Shown here: positions 25,683 through 38,005 of the stretch, piece after piece
Position numbering within the stretch: position 1 is the first letter of the stretch
Layout of the letters: every line of letters starts with the position of its first letter
Origin: Jacaranda mimosifolia
Taxonomy: Eukaryota > Streptophyta > Magnoliopsida > Lamiales > Bignoniaceae
Length of the DNA: 64,000 bases
Direction: 5' to 3'
Assembly (NCBI GenBank): GCA_018894105.1
Contig: CM032133.1
Location: forward strand, 14,894,501-14,958,500
Notes under the pieces: generated by a model
Databases searched by the model: none
What the model saw: only the letters and a program-made list of their open reading frames with translations
What the model was told of the DNA's origin: nothing
Translations under genes and position numbers: made by a program

Positions 25683-27545
25683 TAATTCATGCTATGATTT
25701 AGATTTTTGATTGATCAATTCATGTGATGAATTCGTCAAAATCACCAAATGCTTGATCCTTGATGTGGATTGGAGTGTTTGGTTGATGTTGTGTGTGGCT
25801 CCTTGATTGATGAATTGAAAGCATGCTAATATGTGTTTTAAGTATTAATTCATATGAATAGTATTTTTTAATTCATAGATGCTAATGTTGAATTTTGATT
25901 TGGCATTAGTTGATATTATATGTTGATATGGCATGTTGGATTTGACCTTAAGGTGTTTTGGTGATTTTTGGATCCAATACGATTGGAGTTTATTGGAGAT
26001 TTTGAAGAATGTGATTCTTACTTTAACTTGTTTCTGAAAACATGATTGAGCACTTGAAATTTCATTTTTAAAAGGTGTTTTCAATCTGGAATTTCATCTA
26101 TATTTTGTGATTTAGTGTTTAGAATGTGCTTTAATATTTTTGGTGGACAAAAGTTGAGCCTAAATCCACTTGACTCAAGCAAAACCCCAAAATAGGGCAC
26201 CTGCTGGCCACGACAGGGCGCTGGCCAGGTAATGGGCGTGCCAGGCGTGCGCCTGCCATCCGGCCGTTTGCCCAGGCTGGGCGAAAGTGTGCCAGTTTAG
26301 GTATTGAGAGGTTTGAGTGTCAATTTTTGGTTCCTTAAGCAACCAAAAGTGTTTTGCATCACTCATAATAGATGCATAAATGTTGTGCAAGTTCTCAAAA
26401 TTATGTTTGACATTTTTTATTGCTTTTAAAAATTAGTTAAAGTTAATCTTCAATAATGTGGCATAATTGTTATGCTTCCTCTTGCTTGGCCAATTAATTG
26501 TTTATGAGATAAGCATTTAATTGTTGGAATTTATTGTCAATTTTAGATTTATTTATTGTTCATTTAAGTGTTGAATGGGGATGGTCATGAGCCTTTAATA
26601 CTAATTTTATTTGTTTCAAGTTGTTGAAAAGGGTTGTATTAAATTGGGGCTTGCATGTTTCTTAATTTTTATCTTGCAATTGTTATGAGAGTAGAATCAC
26701 TAGGAATGAGAATTTCTTTCTTTTATAAAAATTGCAAGGAGCAAAGAAGGCTATTGGAGGCATGAAGATCCATGAATGTATGGGAATACACTCAAGTAAT
26801 AGCTAGATTTAATCAACCCACTTAAAATCAACTAAGTGGTGCACCTATGGCTCTAAGTGCATCACTTGGTTAGGCTCATGGTTATCCTACCCTAGGAGCA
26901 TGCTATATGTATTTACTCATTTATGCTTTCCATATCCTATTAATGTATGAGATGCATGGTTAGGATATAGAAAATCTAAATAAAAAGATAAATGATGAGA
27001 TCTTTGCAAGCAAGAAAATGCCTCCACTTAGAATGTCTAAGTACTTTCAAATATTAAGTCAAAACGGATACAAATTAAAAAGAGTTTTAATTAATCCATT
27101 CCTTCTACCAATAGTATGTGGCATGACGATGCTACCATCATTTTTGTGATGTCTCACGAGTCATGGGTCACATTTATGATTGAAAGCTATGATCATATAC
27201 TTAGCATATGATGGACCTTTGATTTGAAGCTTCCCATGCATTGGCACAAAGGTCATGGGATGATGTGGAGCAATCTCGAATCAAGATTGTTTGGTAGGTT
27301 CGACTTAACACTTAGTAGTGTAGATATCACACGAGTCATGGATCAATATGAAAAGTGAGGCAAAATATATCAAGAGTTGCATAAGATACAATTAGCAAAA
27401 ATTCCTTACCTTTCGATTGTTTGTGGATGTCTCATGAGTCATGGGTCTATTTACAAGTCCTTAGGGTCTTGATTCTCACTTTCGTCTCTTGTAGATTTTT
27501 GAATTCTTCAAAAATAAAATAGCTAAGAACCCACTCCACACTATT
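25683..27545 (+). other. Untranslated leader of the Copia element
   Basis: Long, AT-rich internal leader between the primer-binding site and gag. The phrase TCTCACGAGTCATGGGTC or a close variant recurs near 27152, 27330 and 27430, so the last 450 bases hold a diverged direct repeat. No coding frame is supported. Confidence 0.6.
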
Positions 27546-28330
27546 ATGGAAACCAATAAACTTATCGGGACAAACTTTCATAATTGGTTGAGAAACCTCA
27601 AAATAATTCTAGACTTTGAAAAAATGACCTATGTCCTTGATCAAAGTCCGCCGGAACTTTGGGCGATGATGCTACCGATGAGACCCGTGAATTGTTCACT
27701 AAGTTTGTAGATGATGATCTACAAGCAAAATGCCTCATGATGGCTTCCATGACCAATGATCTCCAAAAGACTCTTGAGCATACGAAGCATGCTTGTGAGA
27801 TTTATAAACGCCTACAAGAGTTGTATGGTATTCAAACAAGACATGAAAAGTTCACTTTGTCAAGAGAGCTCTTTAGGTCAAGGATGATTGAGGGTTCAAA
27901 TGTCCATGATCACAGGCTCAAGATGATTGGACTCATCGAAAAGCTTGGACAACTTGATGTGATCGTGGATAATGACCTATATGTGGATTTGATTCTACAA
28001 TCATTGCCTTCTTCGTTCGACCAATTCGTTATGAACTTTAATATATCCAAGGAAGAGGTGACGATTAACAAACTGGTGAACATGTTGGTGATTGCTGAGG
28101 CGACGATGAAAAAGGAAAAACCCCTTATATTTATTTTCTCCTCTAAGTCTAAAGGCCCTAGGGGACCTAGAAAGGGAGGTAAAAGAGTTCTTCCTCAAAA
28201 GGGAAACAACCCTTGAAGGGTTTACGGGGAGTCAAGAAAAGGAAAGAGGCTAAGACCGATGCGAGTTGTTTCCATTATGGCAAAAAGGGGCTTGGAAAAG
28301 AAATTGCAAAGCTTACCTCGCAACCCTTGA
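27546..28330 (+). pseudogene. Copia gag (UBN2 type), frameshifted
   Basis: Structural polyprotein that would form the virus-like particle. An ATG at 27546 opens with a typical METNKLIGTNFHNW-type start and leads to the WAD... part, but a frameshift near 27655 moves the frame. The main part then reads on from about 27659 to 28216 (about 185 residues), with the gag signature KFTLSRELFRSRM and a central DLILQSLPSSFDQF, the helical UBN2 domain. The zinc knuckle near 28265-28310 (C-F-H ... N-C) has lost a Cys and its His to substitution and frameshift. The protein is not usable as it stands. Confidence 0.85.
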
Positions 28331-31300
28331 GAAAGGTATGTACTTTATTGAAGTGCAATTAACGACTAATTATTCATCATGGGTATTTGATACCGTATGT
28401 GGTTCTCATCTTTGTAATTCATTACAGGGGATAGAAAGAAAAAGAGTCTTAATGAAGCGGATATGATCCTCCGCTTAGGAACGGAGCAAGAGTTGCTTCC
28501 ACGGTCCAAGGTGTAGTCAAGTTAGACTTAGGGAATGCTTGCATTATATTAGGTCCTTATTGTTATGTACCCCAACTTGTTAAGAACATTGTTTCAATTC
28601 CCATTCTTGATAACGAAAGATATGATTTTTCTATATCGAATGGGGTGTTAAAAGCATTAAAGAACGGTTCTTTAATTGCACAAGGATATTGAATAACAGA
28701 CTATACATACTTGATTCTCAACCTTCATTAATGCACATTCAATTAAGTAAGAGAAAATTAAATAACCAAGAAGATGTCATCCTATGGCATGCAAGACTTA
28801 GACATATCTCTAGAAATAAAATGATCAAGTTAGAAGCTCTCAAAGCACTAAATGTTAGTGGCGTTGAGGACTTTCCTAATTGTGAATCTTGTTTGAAGGA
28901 AAAAATGACCGATGCTTCTTTTGTAAGACAAATAGAGCGCACCACAAGTCCTTTGGGTTTGATCTATACAGATATTTATGACCTACTAAGAGTTAGTGGC
29001 AAGAAGAGGCTATTCCTATTTCATCACCTTTAATAATGATTATAGTCAGTTCAAAGATGTGTATCTTATGCAGTATAAGTCCGAAGCCTTTGAAAAGTTC
29101 AAAGAGCATATAAATGAAGTAGAAAAGCAAAAGGGACTTAGTATTAAAGCTCTTTGATCGAATCGAGGGGGAGAATACTTTAGTGCCAAGTTCTTGAATT
29201 ATCTAAAAGAGAATGGGATTCTCTCTCAATGGACTCTGTCCGGTACACACCAACACAATGGAGTAGCTGAAAGGAGAAATCATGCCTTGTTGGACATGGT
29301 ACATTCCATGATGAGCTTTTTTGATGTGCCCATATCCTTTTGGGGATACGCCTTACATACGGTAGCGAAGTTACTAAATGTAGTACCTTCAAAATCAGTA
29401 CCTAAAATACTGCATGAGATATGGTATGGCAAAGCACCCTCTTACCATTATCTTAGGGTTTGGGGGTCTCTCGCTTACGTCAAATGGTTGTGGGAGACAA
29501 GTTGGATAGTAAATCCTCCTTGTGCAAGTTTATAGGATACCCAAGAGAGTCTTTGGGTTTTTACCTTTATGATCCCTTAGAACAAATGGTGTTTGTTTCA
29601 AGGAACACCACCTTTTTGGAAAAGAAATTTCTATTAGATAGAAATGGCGTTGTTCTCAAACTTGATGAAGTTCAAGATGATCATCAAATCCCACAAGTGG
29701 TGGAACCAATAGAGCAACAAGAGCTAGACACAACCTCTAAAAAGGTCGAACTGAATCAAGAAGCAATCCGAAAAGTTTGGATTCCTTCATGATAAGGGCT
29801 AATTGGATAGCGATCTAAAGACCTATAAGGAAGCTAAATTGGACAGAGACTCGGGGCATTGGCTAGATGCCAAGAAAATCGAAATGGACTCTATATACTC
29901 TAATAAAGTATGGACTTTGGTAGATCCACTGGAGAGAATAGTTCTCGTTGGTTACAAGTGGATCTATAAGCGAAAACTATGAGTTGATGGAGAGGTAATA
30001 ACTTTTAAAGCTCAACTAGTGGCAAAAGGTTACACTTAAAGACTTGGTATCAATTTTAAGGAAACCTTTTCACCGGTTGCAATGCCTAAGTCTATTTAGA
30101 TTTTACTAGTCATAGCTGCATATTATGATATGAGATATGGCAAATGGATGTGAAAACCAATTTCCTCAATGGAAACATTGAAGAAGAAATCTATATCGAG
30201 CAACCACAAGGTTTTACATCAAAGGGAGTGAGCAAAAGGTTTGCGAACTCTAGAGATCCATTTATAGACTCAAACAGATGTCTCGAAGTTGGAACATACT
30301 TTTTGATAAGACAATTAAATCGTTTGTCTTTGTCAAAAATGTGTCTGAACTTGTATGTACAAGAAGGCTAGTGGGAGTAGTATACAGTTTATTGTGCTTT
30401 ACATAGATAACATTTCTTCTCATTGGGGATGAGAGAGAAATGTTAAAGTGTACTAAAGCATGGTTATTTACACAATTCTTCATAAAGGATTTGGGAGAAG
30501 CATCCTACGTATTTGGAATACGTATCTATAGAGATATAGCGAAGAGGATACTAGGGCTTTCCTAAACCCCGTACATTGATAAGGTACTAAAGAGGTTTAG
30601 TATGAAAGAATTCAATAAGGGATTCCTTATTTTGGGACATGACATTTGTCTCTCCAAGTCTGTAGCCCCTAAGACTAACGACAAGAGATAGAGAATGTCC
30701 CACATACCTTATGCATCTGCCATAGAAAGCATAATGTATGCCATTCAATGTGCAAGATTGGATGTGGCACACGCTCTAAGTGTTACAAGCCGTTTCCAAT
30801 CTAATCCCGGTGAGAGTCATTGGATGGCCGTTAAAATAATCCTTAAGTACTTGAGAAGGACTAAGGACTTGGGACTTGTTTTTGGTATACGGCAACAGAG
30901 AATTGAAACTCAAAGGGTTTTCAGATTCTAGTTTCCAATCTAATATAGATTAACTGAAATCAATTTCTAGATTTATATTTTGCCTCAATGGCGCGCGGTG
31001 AGTTAGAAGAGCTCCAAACAAGACACAATGGCCAATTCAACCATAGAGGTGAAATATATTATGGCTTTGGACGCTGTAAACGAAGGTGTTTGGATGAAAA
31101 ACTTCATCCAAGAGTTAGATGTAGTGCCTAGCATTGCTAAGCCAGTAGTTGTTTTCTATGACAACAATGGGGAAGTAGCGCAAGCTAAAGCACCAAGATC
31201 TCATCAACGATCCAAGCATATTTTGAGGCGATATCATTTGATCCAGGAGATCATTGATAAAGGCAACATTTGTGTGGACAGAGTTGCCTCGTAAGAGAAT

Positions 31301-31388
31301 ATAGTAGATCCACTAACTAAACCCCTACCGCAAAAGGTCTTTGAAGGAAATCTTGAGAAGATGAATCTTAAAACTATAAGGAATTGAC
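28330..31388 (+). pseudogene. Copia pol: protease, integrase, reverse transcriptase and RNase H, broken
   Basis: Order of pieces: protease remnant near 28380 (SSWVFDTVCGSH, with the usual DTG changed to DTV); a GAG-pre-integrase zinc module near 28780-28900 (HARLRHIS ... CESCLKEKM); the integrase core from 28950 to about 29480, with the catalytic Asp in IYTDIY and the Glu in NGVAERRN; reverse transcriptase from about 29900, with MDVKTNFLNGN near 30145 and the catalytic box near 30405 changed from YVDD to YIDN; RNase H near 30700-31290. At least eight stops or frameshifts split it, for example at 29031, 29157, 29534, 29790, 29980, 30368 and 30565. Integrase before reverse transcriptase marks it as Copia rather than Gypsy. 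Confidence 0.88.
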
Positions 31389-31391
31389 TTA

Positions 31392-31406
31392 GCGCAAGTG
31401 GGAGCT
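31392..31406 (+). other. Purine-rich tract before the 3' LTR
   Basis: GCGCAAGTGGGAGCT lies directly before the TG of the 3' LTR. The AAGTGGGAG core is the common plus-strand priming site of plant Copia elements. Confidence 0.75.
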
Positions 31407-33678
31407 TGTTGGAATAGTGCCCCGCAAGTTAATTAGATTGATATTGTAAACTATTCACTGGTGATACAATCTTAATTGAATGATATTCTTTAAATGACCA
31501 TCTTCATCTTATGTTTATAAATACTTCACTAGCATTTGGTTGAAACCCTTAGATCACACAAGACTGCGCGGGACTTGGTCAATACACTTAGTGATGGTCA
31601 TGAAACAAGTCTTACACAGTCATGATCTTAAATCTTTCAAGTTGTAGGATCTTACAAGATAGGGCATCTAAGATCTAGACAGATTTTCACTAACGATACA
31701 TAAGTCCAAGGGTTGGATATTACTCCATCTCATGAGCAAGACCATATGAGATATGGGTGCATGTTAGTAGGTATTTGTTAGAGAATAAGGCACTAAAGAC
31801 CCCCCCCCAGAGAATCCACTAGATAGCCAAAGAGGCAAATCGATAATGGCAAGTTCTTTAGCTTACGCTAGTGCATATAATTAGTCCTTTGACTTGAGGA
31901 TCCATGGTAACCTTGTATTTAGGTTCTCATACTTTGACCCTTCCCTGGCCATATAGCAGGTCATTCAGATGGTGATTGGGCATGAGCTAATTAGACATGG
32001 AGGTTTGTGAGATCTAAGATGGGATCTAACTCCTCATCGTTGTGAAGGGAAAATACATCTCTTATGTATTCTATAATATCGATTTCAAGAAATCCTTACA
32101 CAAGGTAATATCACAATTTGGAAAAGGCATTTTCCAAAGATGAGGTCATGAAGGAGAATCGAACATTGGGAATAGAAGAATTGCGGCTATTAGGGAGCCT
32201 ACAAATATCTTGCCCTAGGCTTCTTTCGAGAGATATGAAACGAAATGATTGTATTTGCATGGTACGCGTAGAGTTAGAATGGTTCTCCAAAACTATTCAT
32301 TTCGACCAATTAGTTAGGCTCCATAGGCTTGACTTTTGGATATCGATCATGGAGATTAAGTACTCTTCAATTAATAGAGATTAATTGAATGAAGTTGATT
32401 AGTTTAAAGGAGTTTAAACTAAATGAATATATGATATTCCAGAGTTACAAAGAGTTGTGAGCCCATGTCCAATAAATAGTAGAACCTAATGAGTCACTCA
32501 CAAAAGCTAATTACTTTTCTTAGGTGATGAAGGAGAATTTGCTAAGGAGTTAGAAGAGTTCCTTCTTGATCGATTTGGAGGTTGACGGATTGACACATGT
32601 TGTGATCATTTTGGCTTGATCAATTTAATTGTTAAATTGATCTAATTAATTTCAGGAATTAAATTAAGACCAATTAACTAAGGAGTTAATTATTTGGTGT
32701 CACATGACTATCAATTGGTCAAGTTAACTTAAAGGGTTAAGTTACCAATTACTAGATTAAGGAGTTAAGCTAATTGACTTGAAGAGTTAAGTCAATGTAA
32801 TTAATTAAATTAAAGGAGTTTGATTTAATTAAAATGGAGAATTAATTTTGGAGGGAAAATTAAAATGAAAGGTTCATTTGGTATGGCATTAGAATTTGTT
32901 TAGATGATCTTTCATGAGATGAAATGAAGATTCCAAATGAAATTCAAATGCACATAAAGTTCAAATTCACATGCCAACTTGCAAGGCAAGTGGGCGGCCA
33001 CCTTGAGGAATGTGTGATGCCAACTTGGCATCACACCATCCTCCCTCTATATATAGATATAGAGTGAGACATCCAAGATGTATGCTTGCATTACATTCCA
33101 TGTGAATTAGATTGAAGAATTAGATTCTCTCAAATTCCCTCCAAATTTTTAAGTGTTAACTCATGTGTTGAAGCTTCACTTTTCTTCTTCTCCTACCTCC
33201 AAATCAAGCCTTTATGTAAATTCTTTCTCTGTTTATTCTCCAGTTGATATTGAGAGGAATAGGATTGGAAATTGATGTGGATCATCATATTAGAGGCAAG
33301 ACAATTGGATTGCTTAGCCTTTTGGAGATCTAGTTTTTTACGGTGACTTGGATGCAGTTCTAGGCGACTTTTCCAAGTTCTGATTGAGATGAATTTTGGA
33401 CTGTAGATCCATCAAGGAGTTGAGGAGTTCTAGTTAAATTTTCAGCACAAACAAAAACCGTTTGGTTGGGGAGATTCAATCGCGACTCTGTTGCGCTGCT
33501 GGGAGACAACTTCAAGGCATTGGAGTGTTTCTTCTAGCTTCTTTGATTTTTTTTGAAAATATAAATCTACTTCAAATATGAATCTATGGCATGTTTAGAT
33601 CCTTAGTGACATGTGCAGCCTAGTTATTTTGCGTTTTTAATGCTTTGATATTGGATCCTATGGCTATATGTTACTTCA
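31407..33678 (+). repeat. 3' LTR of the Copia element (longer form)
   Basis: Starts TGTTGGAATAGTGCC and ends TATGTTACTTCA. It keeps the segment of about 530 bp (about 32149-32680) missing from the 5' LTR. A reverse-oriented relic of a related LTR at 51598-53285 also has matching sequence there (for example a GACATGGGCTCACAA-like word), so the longer form is ancestral. A run of ten C at about 31800-31808 replaces a mixed sequence of the 5' LTR. The open frame at 32118-32384 lies inside this LTR and is not a gene. Confidence 0.9.
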
Positions 33679-33683
33679 GCTTA
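33679..33683. repeat. 5-bp target duplication of the Copia element, right copy (GCTTA)
   Basis: Identical to 23959-23963 and directly adjoining the CA end of the 3' LTR. Confidence 0.85.
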
Positions 33684-33717
33684 ATATTTTTAAGATTATG
33701 ATTCTTAGGAATCTAAG

Positions 33718-34044
33718 GGCCTATTTGGTTTCATTCTCATACCCCATTTTCACACTTTCTACTAGTTTGAAAATTAAAATACATCACTTTTTATATATTT
33801 TCACCCAATATCATTTTAATTTTTATTTTGAAAACTCAATCTCCAATAACTCATATATCTTCTCTCTCTATTTGATTATTACTATCTCTATCCACCTACA
33901 ACCTACTAAATTCAACATAATCATTACGTTTCTAACAACCCATCTGGCTACAAACTTATTTTCAACTCATTTTCATTAACTACTTTTTCAAACTTTGAAA
34001 ATGATGGAAATGAAAATTGAGAATGAAAATAAAACCAAGCGAGC
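33718..34044. mobile_element. hAT-like MITE
   Basis: About 327 bp. The left end is GGCCTATTTGGTTTCATTCT. The right end, read inward, is GAGCTCGCTTGGTTTTATTT and continues CATTCTCAATTTTCATTTCC. These are imperfect terminal inverted repeats. TCTAAG lies on both sides (33712-33717 and 34045-34050), which may be most of an 8-bp hAT duplication. A 103-codon open frame at 33668-33979 crosses the Copia border and is not a gene. Confidence 0.65.
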
Positions 34045-34050
34045 TCTAAG

Positions 34051-34411
34051 ATTCACAAATGATTACATAGTCTCAACTGTTTGTTTGTTGATAGTTGATT
34101 GATGCTAATTGCCTTTTCTAAAATAAGTAGAGTTAATTGGACCTTTTTCTTGTACTTTATTCCAACGTAGGGTGATAAGACCCATCATTATTTTCTATTT
34201 GTTAAGTGTACTATTCATAATCTTGATATGGGGGCTCTGTAAAATAATTCATATGCTTACTTTGACTTATCAAGTATAATTATGGTCTATTAACTATTTC
34301 ATGTTGATTTTTTGTATTGCAGGTCATATAGATTCACATCCATGCATTGACTTTGATATATGGTAGGGGTTCACTTTGTTAACAATCTAAACTTGCACTA
34401 CGAAGGGGCAA
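34051..34411. other. Short spacer before the decayed Mutator transposase
   Basis: AT-rich with no open frame of note. It may hold the left part and promoter of the Mutator-type element that follows, but I could not find its terminal repeat. Confidence 0.4.
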
Positions 34412-37400
34412 GATGAATGTTTTCAGGGATGTTATTATAAACACACTTACAATGGAGCTATTTTATGACATGTTTGCATGGTCTGAGGAGCATGTATCAT
34501 CAATTGTTTTTTATTTCAAACTCCCTGGACACTCTCTAAAGTCTGGGCTTCGATAGGTCCTCATTGAGTACAACATTTGTGAGATTATAAGGTAGTACAA
34601 TGTGCTTAATTACGCTTGTCCTATATATGTTGCAGATATAGGTGTGATAGATACACATGTGAAGATCCTAGCTAATGACTACTCGAAGAGATAAAAGGAC
34701 TATGTTCAGGAGTTATTTAATCAAATAAACTTTCAAGGTGACTATGAGAATCATCCCCATTTTGAAGAGAATGGATCTAACGCAATAACAAATGAAGTGG
34801 TAGTGCCTAATTTTGATGTTACAAATGCTCGTAATGGTCAAATTCAGCGAAAGGGTATTTATGCAAATCTTTAGGCTGTTCTAGATGTTGAGGTCTAGTT
34901 CGTGAGGGGACAACTTGTGAGGCTGAGGGTGATACACTTCATAATGCAGGGCATGAGCCACTTATCGGTGATAGCCAAGATGTTGAGGGACGGTTTCCTG
35001 AGAGTGCTGCACTTTTTGATACAGGCCATAAGCTACCTATTGGTGATGGCTAAGATGCTGAGGGAAGGGTGTTTAAGGGTATGGCTAGTGCTGAGGGAAG
35101 GGTGTTTAAGGGTATGGCTAGTGAGGCTAGGGTTGGTGAAGGTGTTGTTGCAGTTGGTAATGCAGGGCTTAAGGTTGATGAGTTTGAAGATTTTGGTTTT
35201 AGTGATATAAATATGGCTCAATACTGAAGATATATGAAAGAGATGAAGAGGTTAGATAAAAAAGAGAAGAAAAAGGATGCAAAATATTAAATTTAGCAGT
35301 AGTCCTAGGACAAGGAAGAATGTAAGAGCTAACATAAAGAAAAAGAGTGGACAAACACAAAAAAATTCCGCTCAAAGGAAAAAGAAAAGAATGTTCAAAC
35401 AAATGACGAACTTATGCAACCACTGAAGTTGGCTAATGTCTTTGAGAGTGAGGATGTATATGTTATACATGAATCTGTTGAACCTAAAGAAGGTAGAGAA
35501 GTTGTTGGGATTGCTATATATGAAGAACAAACACCAACATGTCCACTTGATGTGCAAGCTGTAAAAGAAGAAGAACTTGTTCAAACTATTGAAGGAAAAG
35601 GTGAACAAGAAGAGTCTAAGGCACTAAGCAATGTGTTGCCACAATTGAATGAGGACTTGGTATACTCTTCAGCAAGAGAGAATACATTTTCAAGGATTAA
35701 TGAAGCAACACAAAATGAATGAGCATATTAGTTTGTTGAGGTTGCTTTTGAACAACACATGCACCATTATGAGCCACATATTGAGCAACATTCTACAAGA
35801 ATTGGTGGTGTTTATGAGGTAGATGAAGATGATCAAGTAGAGCCAGATGATTTCAATGATGAGAATTACGTACGGTTAGAATTAAAGAGTGATGAAACTT
35901 GTGATTTAGTGGACTTAGATGCTCATACTGAGAAGTTTGAAGATATTGGGGACTCCTGTGATGATGATATTTTTACTAAGAAGAATAGGGAAGACACCAA
36001 AATAGAGATGGTACAGAATATGAGAAGAACGCTGAAGAGAATGAGTAATAGGAAAAAATGTGACATCAAGAACACATGTTGAAAGGGGACAGTGTACACA
36101 TAAGAGGTATGGATAGGGAATAGTTTAGTGATACAAGGGATGATTCTGAGCTACACAATCTTCACGTGTCAAATGATGAAAAATGCAGACATCCAACATT
36201 GAAAGAATGAATGAACATGAAGAATGTTGTACCAGTTGTTGGATTGAAATTTGCTAATGCATAGGATTTTAAAGAAGCTCTTATAGATTGGTATGTTATG
36301 ATGGTTAGCCTTCATTGTAAGAAGAATGAGAATGCAAAGAATATAGTTAAATATGCAAATAAAGAGTGCAATTGGAGAATCCATGCTTCTCCAATTTAAG
36401 GCTCTGTCATATTCCAAATCAAGGATATTAAAGGATAGCACACATGTGCAAAGGTGTATGAGAGTAACCTTCCTAAATCCAACAATCTTATAATGAAAAT
36501 GGAAAAGACAGTGAGACATAATCCAAGTGTGAGCATCTAAGGTATGGTCAACCTTATAAAAAGAAAATATGTTGAGGTTGGTTATGGAAAGAAGAAGTGT
36601 TAGGACAGAGGTGATCAACTTTATAAGGGGTAGAGATAGCGTTCAATATGAGTGTTTGAGGGATTATGCTCAAACTATTATTTCATTTAATGAAGGCAGT
36701 AAAGTTATATTAAGAAGGAGCCAAGAGATAGAGATTTCAACATTTGAAAAGCTTTATTATGGCCTTAATGACTGAAAGATGGTTTTTTTAAAAAGTGTAG
36801 GCTAATAATTAGACTTGTGGTTGTTTTCTAAAATCACATCATGGAAGACAATTATTGGTAGTTGTAAGGAGGGATGGGAATCACAATATGTTTACCATTT
36901 CCTTGGCTGTTGTGAAAGTGGAAAATAGAAAGAATTGGACTTGGTTTATGGCTAAGCTATTGGAAGATATTGGAGGTATTGGTGAGAATAGATAGGTCTT
37001 CTTCAGACAGGTAGAAAGGTTTGGTGAAGGCTATAAAAACTCTTACATCTCAATTCGAATATAGGTATTGTCTAAGGTATATATAGGACAACTTCAAAGT
37101 GAAACATGTTAATGACAAATTGAGACAGTTGTTCTAGATCGCTGCAAGTACAACCAACAAAACTGAATTTGAAATGTGGATGAAGAAAATTGAGGAAGCT
37201 GACATAAAAAAAGCCCATAAATATGAGACTGCTATAGAACAATTGAGAAAATTAATGCAGAACATTGGTGTATGAGCCATTTTTCAAGAAAATACATGCC
37301 TGGCATCATAGTGAGTTCTTTAACAGTTATATCCCACCTACTACAAATAAGCCCATCATTAACATGTTGGAGTGGAGAAATTTTCAAGCAATATCTATGC

Positions 37401-38005
37401 CAACATTCTGAGAAAGATCAACAAGTCTCAAGTAGTAACAAGAAAGTTGTTTTGCAACATGGTATGTTGGAGATGAGTATGGCATTGATCATTTCTTGAA
37501 CAAGCATAAGGTGGATTTAGTGGCTAAAGGGTGCACTTATGATATGCTTCAATTGAATGGATACCCTTGTCCGCATGTATCTCCAGTCATTATATAAGGA
37601 AAGAAAATCTTAGAAGACTTTGTCAATAACTGCTACAAGAAGGAAATATATTTGGTTGCATGCAATGTCCACATGCATGTGCTGCCATTACTAAAGTAGA
37701 AAAGTCTTAGAAGACTTTCTCAATGACTGTTACAAGAAAGAGATGTATTAGGCTGCTGCAATAAAATGATTTATGTTGTCCATAGGAAGAATGGATATAT
37801 CAAGAGTGATGCTAATGACCCCTCTCTTAGGGTGTACCATAAATGAGTGAACAAAGGAAGACCAAAGAAGCTTAGAAGAAAAGGGCCTAGTGAGGTGCAG
37901 GCCAAGAAAAGGACTAGCTCATACTTGTCAAAATTGCTTTCAGCAAGGACATAACAGAGAAATGTGTAAAAATCCAACACATCCCAAATCTAAGTTCTAC
38001 AAGGT
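34412..38005 (+). pseudogene. MuDR-type transposase with PB1-like N-terminus, decayed
   Basis: Transposase of a Mutator-like element, broken by many stops and frameshifts. In order: an N-terminal PB1-like part from the ATG at 34412 (MNVFRDVIINTL ...) to about 34690; an acidic linker (about 35410-36080) with EDEEEE-type runs, such as YEVDEDDQVEPDDFND; a MuDR N-terminal domain near 36240-36500 (CNWRIHAS then HTCAKVYESN); core remnants near 36560-37330; a SWIM-type finger near 37520-37580 (CTYDMLQLNGYPCPH) followed by YKKEIYLVA; and a CCHC zinc knuckle near 37927-37970 (CQNCFQQGHNREMC) that is intact. A stretch around 37610-37660 (LEDFVNNCYKKEIY) is repeated near 37700-37750, a short local duplication. 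Not functional as it stands. Confidence 0.8.
34920..35130. repeat. Short tandem duplications inside the decayed transposase gene
   Basis: GCTGAGGGAAGGGTGTTTAA with flanking bases (unit about 30 bp) occurs twice in a row at about 35058 and 35091. A looser duplication of about 75 bp (AGCCACTTATCGGTGATAGC against AGCTACCTATTGGTGATGGC) precedes it. They lie in the variable linker after the PB1-like part. Confidence 0.7.

Larger units (their letters stand above)
23964..33678 (+). mobile_element. Copia-type LTR retrotransposon, decayed
   Basis: Complete in outline: a 5' LTR starting TGTTGGAATAGTGCC, a primer-binding site complementary to initiator-Met tRNA, a UBN2-type gag, a pol in Copia order (protease, integrase, reverse transcriptase, RNase H), a purine-rich tract, a 3' LTR ending CA, and a perfect 5-bp target duplication. 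Many stops and frameshifts break gag and pol, so this copy cannot make its own proteins. The two LTRs differ at many positions and in length (1704 against 2272 bp), which points to an old insertion. Confidence 0.92.

Noticed and set aside
31799..31808. Run of ten C in the 3' LTR
   Set aside because: It could be a local assembly or sequencing error or a simple slippage event; no function suggested.
32118..32384. 88-codon open frame
   Set aside because: It lies wholly inside the Copia 3' LTR, in a non-coding segment also present in the LTR relic at 51598-53285.
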